A stretch of DNA of 41,421 bases. It comes from a virus. The notes under the pieces were generated by a model. The model was not told where the DNA came from, ran no database searches, and saw only the letters and a program-made list of their open reading frames with translations. Position 1 is the first letter of the stretch; the number at the start of each line of letters is the position of its first letter. A program made the translations under genes and the position numbers. Below are positions 17,766 to 24,661 of the stretch, in pieces. The stretch lies in IMG/VR virus record IMGVR_UViG_3300047300_000965, positions 1 to 41,421 of that record, one strand, 5' to 3'.

Positions 17766-18391
17766 CGGCGAGGGCGACCTTGTTGCTCCTTGATTTTTGC
17801 CAACTCCGCCGCTTGGAACTTCGCAAGTTCCGACACTTCACGCTCCATCTTTTTCTCATCCTCCGTGGAAATCGTATCAATGTCCGCTCCTTCAAGGTAA
17901 GCCAGAGCCGTCACATACCAAGACGCTTTCCCAATCGGCATCGTCCAGACTTCCTCTTCGGTGAGAGTCGTATTCTTGATAAGTAGGGCGGCAAGGAGAA
18001 GTTGGTCTGGTATCTTCTGCTTACGCATTTCGATTTTCTTCTCCTCATCGTCCTTTTTCCAGACTTTCGGCTGGGTCGAATACGCCTCGATGTATTCCTT
18101 GAAGCCAAGAACCGTGCTTGCAAGGAGGTCTGTATTCCACGCCATCTTGGCGTGTAGCCACTTTTCCCTCCAAGTCGGAGGTTTCGCCAGAGCCTCGATA
18201 CCGTTGTTCCCAGAGCATACCCGCATCGCAATAATCACATCCTCGATGTCGATGTTCGGGTCATTCACAATCATCGGGTGTCTGATGACTTGTAGAGTCA
18301 TCAAATGCCTCAAACAGAATGGTTTGAGTTTTATGCCCGAAACCTCCCATTCGGGAGGCAACAGGAAAGGGGTCAAAAATCGTTCGTCCAC
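17762..18391 (-). CDS. Putative tail assembly chaperone
   Basis: A 209-residue, largely helical protein located immediately upstream of and overlapping the tape measure gene. In siphophages this slot holds the tail assembly chaperone(s) that coat the tape measure. Motifs are weak: GIKLKPFCLRHLMTLQ near the start, and a charged C-terminus (KKMEREVSELAKFQAAEL). No programmed frameshift product is evident; there is a single open frame. The only plausible early start is GTG at 18391, which lies in the 3' arm of a strong hairpin. The name rests on gene order. Confidence 0.55.
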   Translation of the reverse strand: MDERFLTPFLLPPEWEVSGIKLKPFCLRHLMTLQVIRHPMIVNDPNIDIEDVIIAMRVCSGNNGIEALAKPPTWREKWLHAKMAWNTDLLASTVLGFKEYIEAYSTQPKVWKKDDEEKKIEMRKQKIPDQLLLAALLIKNTTLTEEEVWTMPIGKASWYVTALAYLEGADIDTISTEDEKKMEREVSELAKFQAAELAKIKEQQGRPRR

Positions 18392-18415
18392 GGCAGGTTT
18401 TTAGCCTCCGTGGAC
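18386..18415 (-). promoter_or_regulatory. Hairpin sequestering the GTG start of the chaperone-like gene
   Basis: GTCCACGG (18386-18393) pairs perfectly with CCGTGGAC (18408-18415), with an inner AGG/CCT extension. On the minus strand the GTG start codon at 18391 is inside the 3' arm. This could limit translation of the chaperone relative to the tail tube gene just upstream. It could also act as a weak terminator or processing site; no T-tract follows. Confidence 0.45.
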
Positions 18416-18440
18416 TACGAGGTCAAGTCCGTCCAACTGC

Positions 18441-18833
18441 TTACGAGGCAGTCAGACCAGACACATTGGCGTAGGCGACCGCTTTGATGTCGATTTTGGC
18501 GAAACCCTTGGCTTCACCAGAAACGCCGACATCCGTGATAACGCCCACATCGCCATTGCAAGAGAATGTCGCACCAATCTTGACGGAAGGAGCGGCTGTG
18601 GCGAGGACTCGACCAGACACGCTGATGTCCACTCGGTAGTCGCTCATACGCAGACCAGTCACAACACCGACTTGGTTGGTGATTTCATCAACATTTGCGA
18701 ACTTTGCGTCACGCTTGTAAGAGTCAACGAGAACGCCAGTAACCGTGATGTCCTCCAAGCCGTAGGACAGGATTGTTCCGTGTGTGACCACATCGGATGT
18801 TGGAGGGTCAATGGGTGAAGGAGGATTTGCCAT
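18441..18833 (-). CDS. Putative tail tube (major tail) protein
   Basis: A 130-residue, beta-rich, compact protein (HGTILSYGLEDITVTGVLVD, MSDYRVDISVSGRVL, GFAKIDIKAVAYANVSG). It sits two genes before the tape measure, where siphophages encode the tail tube subunit, and has a suitable size for a small tube protein. No motif is diagnostic. In lambda order the tube gene follows the tail terminator directly; here the accessory island 18858-24228 separates them. An alternative is a tail-associated decoration protein. Confidence 0.5.
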   Translation of the reverse strand: MANPPSPIDPPTSDVVTHGTILSYGLEDITVTGVLVDSYKRDAKFANVDEITNQVGVVTGLRMSDYRVDISVSGRVLATAAPSVKIGATFSCNGDVGVITDVGVSGEAKGFAKIDIKAVAYANVSGLTAS

Positions 18834-18857
18834 CGGGGGAGGTATTTAAGGGGTTGA

Positions 18858-19001
18858 TTACTTGGTTTTAGCCTTGGCGAGAGCGTCCTTGGCTTCTTGT
18901 TCGACCTTCTGAACCAGAGCCTCGCCCTTCTTGGCATTGTTGCGGAACACAAGTGCCCCTGCCACTACGCCCAGAACGAGACCGATAAGAAACGAAATCA
19001 T
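18858..19001 (-). CDS. 47-aa single-TM protein
   Basis: A short gene with N-terminal hydrophobic segment MISFLIGLVLGVVAGALVF followed by a Lys/Glu-rich tail (NNAKKGEALVQKVEQEAKDA). It resembles short N-in membrane proteins of unknown role, such as small YtxH-like proteins. Its leader carries GTTGACACCCCCGCA, a 15-mer repeated exactly before the next gene upstream (19233-19247), with the ATG 16 bases beyond TTGACA. The composition and clean start support a real gene. Confidence 0.6.
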   Translation of the reverse strand: MISFLIGLVLGVVAGALVFRNNAKKGEALVQKVEQEAKDALAKAKTK

Positions 19002-19030
19002 AGTGTAAGTGCGGGGGTGTCAACCAACCG

Positions 19031-19225
19031 CTAATGCTTACGCATACGCTTGGAAATCGTCTTGGAAGCCAGTTTATGTGCGAGGGTGGCTAACCACTCG
19101 GCAGTCTTGTCCAAAGGCTTCTGCAAGCCTTCCAGCGGGGCGTATTCACCGCACAGGTCTGACACCGCCCAGACGAACTTGGCGGCGGCTTCCAGACGGC
19201 GGGAGATGGCTACCCCGAGCAACAT
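19031..19225 (-). CDS. Small basic helical protein, 64 aa
   Basis: A 64-residue protein, MLLGVAISRRLEAAAKFVWAV at the start and a basic end (SKTISKRMRKH). A longer frame would start at a TTG inside the TTGACA element at 19246; I prefer the ATG at 19225. That ATG lies directly after a CCCCC-GCAA-GGGGG hairpin. No family recognised. Confidence 0.5.
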   Translation of the reverse strand: MLLGVAISRRLEAAAKFVWAVSDLCGEYAPLEGLQKPLDKTAEWLATLAHKLASKTISKRMRKH

Positions 19226-19226
19226 A

Positions 19227-19247
19227 CCCCCTTGCGGGGGTGTCAAC
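19227..19247 (-). promoter_or_regulatory. TTGACA element followed by GNRA hairpin abutting a start codon
   Basis: On the minus strand GTTGACA is followed immediately by CCCCC-GCAA-GGGGG (five G-C pairs closed by a GCAA tetraloop), then T and the ATG at 19225. The hairpin would hinder ribosome access or stabilise a transcript end. The first 15 bases of the element are repeated exactly at 19010-19024 without the closing G-run. Confidence 0.45.
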
Positions 19248-19249
19248 GG

Positions 19250-19486
19250 TCAGCGGGCTTGGAGGATACCCTCAATCGCAAACAGGATGCGGGTGGCTTC
19301 AAGGATGTCCCGAGGGTGGATGGTGACCATCTTGCCATTCGGGTTGGTGACCTCCAAGAGCCATCCGTTCTTCACGGGAGCGAGGGCGGTGTCGTAGCCC
19401 TGCTTGTGCAGGGAGCCAGCGAGGCTCTTGTAGTGAGCCATCTGCTCCTTGTATTGGGCGTGGGAGTTGGGTTCGTTGTTGTCCAT
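19250..19486 (-). CDS. Small hypothetical protein, 78 aa
   Basis: A 78-residue soluble protein: a helical N-terminus (QYKEQMAHYKSLAGSLHKQG) then a beta hairpin (YDTALAPVKNGWLLEVTNPN) and a C-terminal helix (DILEATRILFAIEGILQA). It looks like a small folded domain but I cannot name it. Leader ACACACGACTATG matches that of the gene just upstream. Part of the rtcB-side group of small minus-strand genes. Confidence 0.6.
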   Translation of the reverse strand: MDNNEPNSHAQYKEQMAHYKSLAGSLHKQGYDTALAPVKNGWLLEVTNPNGKMVTIHPRDILEATRILFAIEGILQAR

Positions 19487-19510
19487 AGTCGTGTGTGGGT
19501 GTTGGGTGGG

Positions 19511-19828
19511 TTAGAGGGTTTCGCCGAGGCAGGTCACATCGTCCTTGAAGTTGCGGAGGCGGGCTTCCAGCAGGTCAACCTGCTTACGCTTGTCAGCCAG
19601 ACGGGCTTCCTTCTTGGCGAGGTCGGAACGGAGGGCTTCCACTTCCTCGGCGGTGAAGTTCTCGGTGTCAGCCAGAGCGTCCTCGATTTCTTCCTTCAAG
19701 TCCTCAACCCATTCGTGGGCGGAGGCGAGGGAGTCGATGGCTTCTGCGAGTTCAATGGCTCGCTCGGCGAGGGTAGTGAGGAAACCTGCTTTGAGGGCGA
19801 GGCGGGCGGATACGGAGTCGTGTTTCAT
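19511..19828 (-). CDS. Coiled-coil protein, 105 aa
   Basis: A 105-residue acidic helical protein with clear heptads from about residue 20 to 95 (AIELAEAIDSLASAHEW, EEVEALRSDLAKKEARLADK). ATG at 19828 was chosen over a GTG 24 bases upstream because the leader CCACACGACTATG repeats that of the downstream gene. It directly follows rtcB; a TTGACA overlaps the rtcB stop codon 37 bases before this ATG. Function unknown. Confidence 0.6.
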   Translation of the reverse strand: MKHDSVSARLALKAGFLTTLAERAIELAEAIDSLASAHEWVEDLKEEIEDALADTENFTAEEVEALRSDLAKKEARLADKRKQVDLLEARLRNFKDDVTCLGETL

Positions 19829-19867
19829 AGTCGTGTGGGGATAATGTTTCACAAGTGTGAACGAATG

Positions 19868-21082
19868 TCAAGCACCTTCAAAACTATCTGTCTCCATCCG
19901 CCCAGCCATACGGACGATACGGGGCTGGAAAGAGGCACAGACGGTAACCAAGTCCTGCTGGGCATCCATTACCAGATTGATGTCCTTGTAAGCCTGTGGC
20001 GACTCATCCACGCCTCCCCCGAGGCACTCGACCTTGTTGTCTCGGAGCATCTTGTTGATGTCCTCCTGCTTGATGGTCTTGATAGCCTTGGAGCGGGACA
20101 TAGCCCGCCCAGACCCGTGGCTGGCTGAATTGATGGAGTCTGGGTTACCGTTCCCAGTCACGATGTAAGCCTTGGTAGCCATCGAGGATGGGATGATACC
20201 CGTCTTGTGGAGACCCGCAGGGGTAGCCCCCTTGCGGTGGACATACAGCATCCTGCCATCGACTTCTTCCAGCCAAGCAAAGTTGTGGTGGTTGGAGATG
20301 ACTCGGATGGGCTTGGACATCCAAGCGTCAGAGCCGAGACCCATACGGACATTGTGGTGGATGACCTCGTGGTTGAGGGCGGAGTATTCTCCGCACAGGT
20401 TCATCAAGTCCCAGTAGTCCCGTCCCTCCTCCGTGTCCATAGAGAGCCACGACAGTTCGTTCAGAGGCTCGGGCAAGGGATTGATGGTAGCCGCCAACTT
20501 GGTGAAGTAGTTAGCCACCGTGAAGCCCAAGGAGCGTGACCCGCTGTGCGAGAGCAATGCGAGTTCGTTCGGGTAGTCCCAATCGACAGGCTGGTCGTAT
20601 GTGCCCCACTCTACGAAATGGTTGCCCGCACCAGATGTGCCCAGTTGGAGAATGGCTCGGTCTTTGACCGATGAGCCATCGAACATCTTGATACCGTGCT
20701 TCTCCAACTTATTCCAGCGAGGGTCGTCAAAGATGGGGTGGCTGACCTTCTTGTGGTTTGGGAGCGATGTCCCGCCAAAGTATGTGCAAGCGAGGAGCGA
20801 GCCACGCAACTTCTGTCGGAACTCCTCGTTGGAGAATGAGTCGTTGCCGTTGAGTCCGATGACGGAGAGGTGCATACGGCATCCGATGTCCACGCCCACG
20901 GCGTAAGGGATGACGGCGTTATCAACGGCACACACGCCACCGATGGGCATCCCGTATCCTTGGTGAGCGTCTGGCATCAAGGCTCCCTTCACCACGGGGT
21001 CGAGGGACATCACATTTTCCATCTGGGTGATGGCTCCCTGCTCGATGTGTTCTTTGCCGAATGTCGTGTATGGTTTGGTCAT
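19868..21082 (-). CDS. rtcB: RNA-splicing ligase RtcB
   Basis: A 404-residue RtcB, a Mn2+- and GTP-dependent ligase that joins 2',3'-cyclic-phosphate or 3'-phosphate RNA ends to 5'-OH ends. Every family motif is present: MPDAHQGYGMPIGG (36-49), VGVDIGC with metal-binding Cys68, GTSGAGNHFVEW (148-159) with His155, HSGSRSLG (179-186), SNHHNFA (263-269), HRKGATPAG (282-290), and the guanylylation site SASHGSGRAMSR with His322. Length is typical for the shorter bacterial/phage forms. ATG at 21082 (MTKPYTTFG) was preferred to a TTG at 21118, which is part of a TTGACA element 30 bases upstream. It is transcribed divergently from the small-gene island. With two phage tRNA genes elsewhere in the window, repair of cleaved tRNA is a reasonable role. 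Confidence 0.95.
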   Translation of the reverse strand: MTKPYTTFGKEHIEQGAITQMENVMSLDPVVKGALMPDAHQGYGMPIGGVCAVDNAVIPYAVGVDIGCRMHLSVIGLNGNDSFSNEEFRQKLRGSLLACTYFGGTSLPNHKKVSHPIFDDPRWNKLEKHGIKMFDGSSVKDRAILQLGTSGAGNHFVEWGTYDQPVDWDYPNELALLSHSGSRSLGFTVANYFTKLAATINPLPEPLNELSWLSMDTEEGRDYWDLMNLCGEYSALNHEVIHHNVRMGLGSDAWMSKPIRVISNHHNFAWLEEVDGRMLYVHRKGATPAGLHKTGIIPSSMATKAYIVTGNGNPDSINSASHGSGRAMSRSKAIKTIKQEDINKMLRDNKVECLGGGVDESPQAYKDINLVMDAQQDLVTVCASFQPRIVRMAGRMETDSFEGA

Positions 21083-21240
21083 AGAGCCATAGCGAACCGT
21101 TTGGGAAAGCCCTGTCAATACCCAGAAAATAGCCCGAAATTACCCCCTCAAAATAATTTCACTTTTGCTCTTGCAATACGCAACCAGTTGTGATTGTATG
21201 TCCTCGTTCCAATCAACGACCACCCAATAAATAAAACACA
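21083..21240. promoter_or_regulatory. Divergent intergenic region between rtcB and the plus-strand island
   Basis: 158 bases between oppositely oriented genes, AT-rich in the middle. On the minus strand TTGACA (21113-21118) lies 30 bases before the rtcB ATG. On the plus strand a TTGCAA (near 21172) with TGTATG about 18 bases later is a weak promoter match, followed by a CA-rich leader (CAACGACCACCC, AATAAATAAAACACAATG). Both genes probably start here, but no consensus -10 is visible. Confidence 0.45.
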
Positions 21241-21483
21241 ATGAGCAAAGAACTCCCCCAGACCCAAGAAGCCATCACCGCCGAGTTCGGCGGACTGAAA
21301 AACAACTTCAACTACTTCTCGCTGATGCTTCAAGTCAGCAGGAGCCGTGGCACGAATGTCGAAAACATCTGGTGTCAATACGCCCGCCGAGTGATGCTCG
21401 CTCTGGGCTACCCCGCAGAGGTCAAGAAGTGGTCTGATGAGCAGATGCTCAACTACGCCGACAACCTCGTGGCTATCGGCTAA
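21241..21483 (+). CDS. Small hypothetical protein, 80 aa
   Basis: First gene of the plus-strand island. An 80-residue soluble helical protein (EAITAEFGGLKNNFNYFSLML, CQYARRVMLALGYPAEVKKW). Strong CA-rich leader and clean ATG. No family recognised. Its stop is followed within 12 bases by TTGACA, consistent with a separate transcript for the next genes. Confidence 0.6.
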   Translation: MSKELPQTQEAITAEFGGLKNNFNYFSLMLQVSRSRGTNVENIWCQYARRVMLALGYPAEVKKWSDEQMLNYADNLVAIG

Positions 21484-21494
21484 TAACTGAACGC

Positions 21495-21500
21495 TTGACA
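21495..21500 (+). promoter_or_regulatory. Junction TTGACA hexamer
   Basis: TTGACA followed 17 bases later by ATACTG (CATACT at 16), a fair -10 match, then a short leader to the ATG at 21537. The intervening AACCGCTTC is also found at the two JAMM-cassette junctions near 32520 and 34118 on the minus strand. Confidence 0.4.
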
Positions 21501-21536
21501 ATAACCCAACCGCTTCCATACTGAACTTCCATCCCA

Positions 21537-21758
21537 ATGAAATACCCGATGAACATCAACACCAACGCCGAACTCGACCGCATCACTTCCGAGATGATGC
21601 AGACGAACCAGCACATCAAGGCTCTTGAACAGAGCCTCGCCCTCGCCGTCAAGCGGGGCATCTCCGAGAAGGCTCGTGAGCGTATGGAAGAACGCCTCGA
21701 TGACCTCAACGACACCTTCATCGCCCTCGTGAACAAGGCTAACGCCATCACCAAGTAA
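21537..21758 (+). CDS. Coiled-coil hypothetical protein, 73 aa
   Basis: A 73-residue charged helical protein; residues 12-70 form an almost continuous predicted coiled coil (LDRITSEMMQTNQHIKALEQ, RMEERLDDLNDTF). Starts MKYPMNINTN; the internal Met5 is an alternative start. No homologous family evident. Confidence 0.55.
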   Translation: MKYPMNINTNAELDRITSEMMQTNQHIKALEQSLALAVKRGISEKARERMEERLDDLNDTFIALVNKANAITK

Positions 21759-21796
21759 TCTCCACCCACCCAACAACAACCAACCCAAACACACCC

Positions 21797-22084
21797 GTGA
21801 CGAACTCCGAAATCAGACACATCAAGGCTCTCCCCAAGGAGACCAACGCCCAGCGTATCTACGCCACGGCAATCAAGGAGGCTGTATCCAGCCGTGAGGC
21901 ATTGGAACTCGGCATCGAGAACCTCCAAGCCCAACTGAAAGCCAAGCAGGAAGCCGTGGCTTACTTCAAGAACGAGTTGGAGGTCGCTATGAATGTCGCC
22001 GAACAGGGCGAACACGAGAAAGCCACCGCTCTCGTCCACAAGTCCAAGCGGGTGTTTCACCGCATCATCGGAGGGGGCTTCTAA
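21797..22084 (+). CDS. Helical hypothetical protein, GTG start, 95 aa
   Basis: A 95-residue helical protein beginning at GTG (21797) after a pure C/A leader (CCAACAACAACCAACCCAAACACACCC). No ATG offers a comparable start. Coiled-coil-like over residues 25-70 (REALELGIENLQAQLKAKQ) with a basic C-terminus (KSKRVFHRIIGGGF). Function unknown. Confidence 0.55.
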   Translation: MTNSEIRHIKALPKETNAQRIYATAIKEAVSSREALELGIENLQAQLKAKQEAVAYFKNELEVAMNVAEQGEHEKATALVHKSKRVFHRIIGGGF

Positions 22085-22097
22085 CGCCCTCTGCCCG

Positions 22098-22307
22098 ATG
22101 GCTGAACCAGAAGAACGGGTTACGATGACCCGCTCCCAGCATACGGAGTTCATCCGCAACTACCTCGACCACGCCGACCAAGCGAGGGACTACTGGCAGA
22201 AGTATGAGAAAGCCAAGTTCGCTATGCTCCGTATCGCCGATGACATCGAGTGCGAGCATCCCTGTCACCGCTGGGTGGACGAAATCCGAAACACATTCAA
22301 GCCGTGA
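22098..22307 (+). CDS. Small hypothetical protein, 69 aa
   Basis: A 69-residue protein (MAEPEERVTMTRSQHTEFI...). It has Cys and His residues in IECEHPCHRWVDEI that could bind a metal, though this is not a known pattern. It starts 13 bases after the preceding stop, and its stop overlaps the next gene's GTG (GTGA). A second Met at residue 10 is possible as the start. Confidence 0.5.
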   Translation: MAEPEERVTMTRSQHTEFIRNYLDHADQARDYWQKYEKAKFAMLRIADDIECEHPCHRWVDEIRNTFKP

Positions 22308-22735
22308 GCGAGCCAAAGCGTATGACGGTGACTTGGAAGGGGCTATGCGGAGGTGATAAAGATAAGACAGAATGGGTATCCTTGGAGGAATACAACAAAC
22401 TGAAAGCCGACAAAGATGTCCTCGATAAGATGCTTATCGGAGAGCGACTGCATTGCTCTCTCTTTGCTGACGAATGGTCAAAGAAAGAAATTGCCCGCCT
22501 CCAAGCGGACTTGGATTATGTCCGCAAGATGCGAACCCAAGAGACACTCGACCTCCAAGAGATGGCTGACTGGAACAACGCTATGCGAGCAAGAGAGACT
22601 CGACTCATCAAGGCTGGCGAACAATTGGTTCACGCAATCAACGAGACAAGTAGAAAGACATTTTATCCTTACGAACTCCGTTGCGTCCACGAGCGAGCCG
22701 TTACTGAATGGCTTGAAGCCACTATCGTCAAATGA
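22304..22735 (+). CDS. Helical hypothetical protein, 143 aa
   Basis: A 143-residue charged helical protein. The GTG at 22304 overlaps the upstream TGA, the same coupling used throughout this island; an ATG at 22321 is the alternative. A coiled coil spans about residues 25-105 (EEYNKLKADKDVLDKMLIGE, IARLQADLDYVRKMRTQETL). A CxxH-like spacing near the end is probably chance. Unknown function. Confidence 0.55.
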   Translation: MSEPKRMTVTWKGLCGGDKDKTEWVSLEEYNKLKADKDVLDKMLIGERLHCSLFADEWSKKEIARLQADLDYVRKMRTQETLDLQEMADWNNAMRARETRLIKAGEQLVHAINETSRKTFYPYELRCVHERAVTEWLEATIVK

Positions 22736-22917
22736 GCGACCATAGCAACAACGACTACCACGCTTACGGGATAGTCCACATCCGAAACTGTAAGGAGTGC
22801 CAAGCCGAATGGCATCGCCGTCACGACATCACGGAAGAACAGGCAGGTTGGCTCATCATCTTCTTCCTCGCCTTGGGCGTTCTTGTTTACTGGATTTTTG
22901 AAAAGGAAATACGATGA
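22732..22917 (+). CDS. Small membrane protein with CxxC, 61 aa
   Basis: A 61-residue protein with an N-terminal His/Cys-rich part (HIRNCKECQAEWHRRHD) and a C-terminal transmembrane helix (AGWLIIFFLALGVLVYWIF) ending EKEIR. NCKEC followed by WHRRH could form a small zinc site facing the cytoplasm. ATGA overlap with the upstream gene and with the next one. No named family. Confidence 0.6.
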   Translation: MSDHSNNDYHAYGIVHIRNCKECQAEWHRRHDITEEQAGWLIIFFLALGVLVYWIFEKEIR

Positions 22918-23072
22918 GAAACCCAATCGACTTCACCCACAAGTCCGTCTATGACCAGATGGACGCAGATGCGGCGTATGACCGCCGTTTCCGTTTCGCT
23001 TACAGGATTGCGTTCCCTTTGGCTTGGCTTGCTGGCTTCTTCGGGGCACTCTACATTCTCAAACATCTATGA
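22914..23072 (+). CDS. 52-aa membrane protein
   Basis: A 52-residue gene joined by ATGA overlaps on both sides. Soluble, charged N-terminal half (MRNPIDFTHKSVYDQMDADA) and a C-terminal hydrophobic helix (IAFPLAWLAGFFGALYIL). It pairs with the preceding small membrane protein; the two may act together. Overlap pattern and codon use support reality. Confidence 0.6.
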   Translation: MRNPIDFTHKSVYDQMDADAAYDRRFRFAYRIAFPLAWLAGFFGALYILKHL

Positions 23073-23368
23073 CCACCAACAAGAACATCCCGAAAAGCAA
23101 TTCCAACATCAAGCCTCCGTTCATCCCTGCACCATATCTCCGCCCGCAACGCTACGCACCAAGCAAGAAGTGTATTGGCAATATGGGCACGGACAGCCCC
23201 ATCTACATCATCGAACCACCCTTGCCGAACGACAAGGGTGAGTATGTGAAGTATGAGGACTACGAGCGTCTCAAAAAGGATAACATTCAACTCATCGAGC
23301 AACACATCAAGTCGCTCGGCGAGTGCCTCCGACTCTCGGAGGAAAACAAGAAACTGAAAGGGCTATGA
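23069..23368 (+). CDS. Small hypothetical protein, 99 aa
   Basis: A 99-residue protein with a basic, Pro/Asn-rich and probably disordered N-terminus (MTTNKNIPKSNSNIKPPF) and a C-terminal coiled coil (YEDYERLKKDNIQLIEQHI, LRLSEENKKLKGL). The start at 23069 uses ATGA overlap; the longer open frame upstream lies within the preceding gene. Unknown role. Confidence 0.55.
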   Translation: MTTNKNIPKSNSNIKPPFIPAPYLRPQRYAPSKKCIGNMGTDSPIYIIEPPLPNDKGEYVKYEDYERLKKDNIQLIEQHIKSLGECLRLSEENKKLKGL

Positions 23369-23553
23369 CCCAAAAAGGAAAATGGAAGCGTCCCGCCCAC
23401 GGCGGAGGTCATTTGGTGGCTGGCAAGAAGAACCAGACCCCAAAGGAGTTCGCCACGACCCAGCGATACTTCACCGATGCCAAGGCTCGATGGGAATACC
23501 TGTTCCACCCCGACCGCAACCGCTGGAAGCCCCAACCCGATGCCAATAAGTGA
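23365..23553 (+). CDS. Small basic protein, 62 aa
   Basis: A 62-residue, very basic protein (MTQKGKWKRPAHGGGHLVAG, RWEYLFHPDRNRWKPQP) with a Gly/His segment. ATGA overlap with the previous gene; the next gene starts 14 bases before its stop. Charge suggests nucleic acid or phosphate binding, but this is a guess. Confidence 0.5.
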   Translation: MTQKGKWKRPAHGGGHLVAGKKNQTPKEFATTQRYFTDAKARWEYLFHPDRNRWKPQPDANK

Positions 23554-23854
23554 ACGCTCGGCGGAAGCCGTATTGAATGCCGAACAGGCTGGCTGGTGGG
23601 GCAAGCATTGTGGCGTGGTGCTGGTGATGCACGGACGCTACTTCCTCGTGGCGGAGGTCTCTATGAAACGCAGGGAACTCTACACGCACCGTGACGAGTG
23701 TAGCGGGCGGATACTCTCCATCCGCTTCTCGGACGAATGCGATGTCGGCTTGACCATCCGTGAACTGCACGAGGCGGAGGCAGAACCCTACACCAAGGTC
23801 TATATGACGGGCAAGGAACTCGCCAACGGCAACATCTCCGCCTTCCTGCAATGA
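23540..23854 (+). CDS. Small hypothetical protein, 104 aa
   Basis: A 104-residue soluble protein of mixed alpha/beta character (GVVLVMHGRYFLVAEVSMKR, GRILSIRFSDECDVGLTIRE). The start at 23540 (MPISERSAEAV) was chosen over an earlier in-frame ATG buried in the preceding gene. Couples to the next gene by ATGA. No family recognised. Confidence 0.55.
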   Translation: MPISERSAEAVLNAEQAGWWGKHCGVVLVMHGRYFLVAEVSMKRRELYTHRDECSGRILSIRFSDECDVGLTIRELHEAEAEPYTKVYMTGKELANGNISAFLQ

Positions 23855-24228
23855 CACCGACCCAAGAGGAAATGGACAAACTCATTAGCATAATCTGGTT
23901 TATGTTCGGTCTGGCGTGTGTGCTGGCTGGCGTGGCTATCTCCTTCATCCTCTCGGAACTGAAACGCCGTAAGAAGTTCAACGCCCTGCTGGGCGGAAGC
24001 CCTACACGCTCGTATGCGTGGGGACATACCATCCGTGCTGGGTGCATCGACTATGTTGACCAGCGGGAGGCTGATGCCTCCGTGACCAGACTGGTGGAGG
24101 CTGGGCAAAGGCTCCAAGAAGCCATCAAGGAAGCCCGTGAGGGGCGTTTGGTGGAGTCAGAGTATCTCGACCTTATCCAAGCCGACTGGAAGGCTCTGGA
24201 AGCCCGCTACGGGGTCAAGGGGCGATAG
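23851..24228 (+). CDS. Single-TM protein, last gene of the island, 125 aa
   Basis: A 125-residue protein with a short N-terminus, a transmembrane helix at about residues 12-34 (LISIIWFMFGLACVLAGVAI), a basic stretch (ELKRRKKF) and a soluble helical C-terminal domain of about 80 residues predicted to face the cytoplasm. Its 3' end overlaps the 3' end of the convergent tail-terminator-like gene by 14 bases, with no terminator between them. Confidence 0.6.
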   Translation: MTPTQEEMDKLISIIWFMFGLACVLAGVAISFILSELKRRKKFNALLGGSPTRSYAWGHTIRAGCIDYVDQREADASVTRLVEAGQRLQEAIKEAREGRLVESEYLDLIQADWKALEARYGVKGR

Positions 24229-24661
24229 TGGCACGGGGGTCGTAGTTGCATACGACTCGGAAGTTCAGACCGCTTCCCATTTGCCTACCCTCGTTGTCCT
24301 GTCCTTGTGAGCCATCCTCGATGTCGTAGAGGTAGAGTCCGAGGATACGGCTACGCTTACGATTATCTCGCAGTCGCATACATTCCCAGACGGCGATGGC
24401 GGCATCGCTGTGATTGTCCACGGTGTCCTTGTCCACGCTCGACATCACGAGGACGCTGACGGACACAATCCAGTTCATCTGCGAGTCTGGTAGGTCTGAC
24501 GAGAACGCTGGTTCCGCCTGTCCAGCCACGATGAGGACGCACGGCACAGGGCGTTCCTCTTGGCGGAGCGACTCAACCACCGTGAACTGCGGGTAATCGG
24601 TGGCGAGATACGGAGTGAGGCACTCCTTGAAGTGGTATTCGATGGAACGGCGGAGGCTCAT
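24215..24661 (-). CDS. Putative tail terminator / completion protein
   Basis: A 148-residue protein in the position of lambda gpU: after the head-tail joining and gpZ-like genes. Features fit small tail-completion proteins: an N-terminal helix (LRRSIEYHFKECLTPYLA), beta strands (CVLIVAGQAEPAF, NWIVSVSVLVMSSV) and a later helix (DAAIAVWECMRL). Overlaps the upstream gene by TAATG. Assignment is by gene order plus fold impression. Confidence 0.55.
   Translation of the reverse strand: MSLRRSIEYHFKECLTPYLATDYPQFTVVESLRQEERPVPCVLIVAGQAEPAFSSDLPDSQMNWIVSVSVLVMSSVDKDTVDNHSDAAIAVWECMRLRDNRKRSRILGLYLYDIEDGSQGQDNEGRQMGSGLNFRVVCNYDPRATIAP

Noticed and set aside
19232-20128. 298-codon plus-strand open frame
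   Set aside because: Antisense across three small genes and the end of rtcB; rtcB motifs are unmistakable on the other strand.
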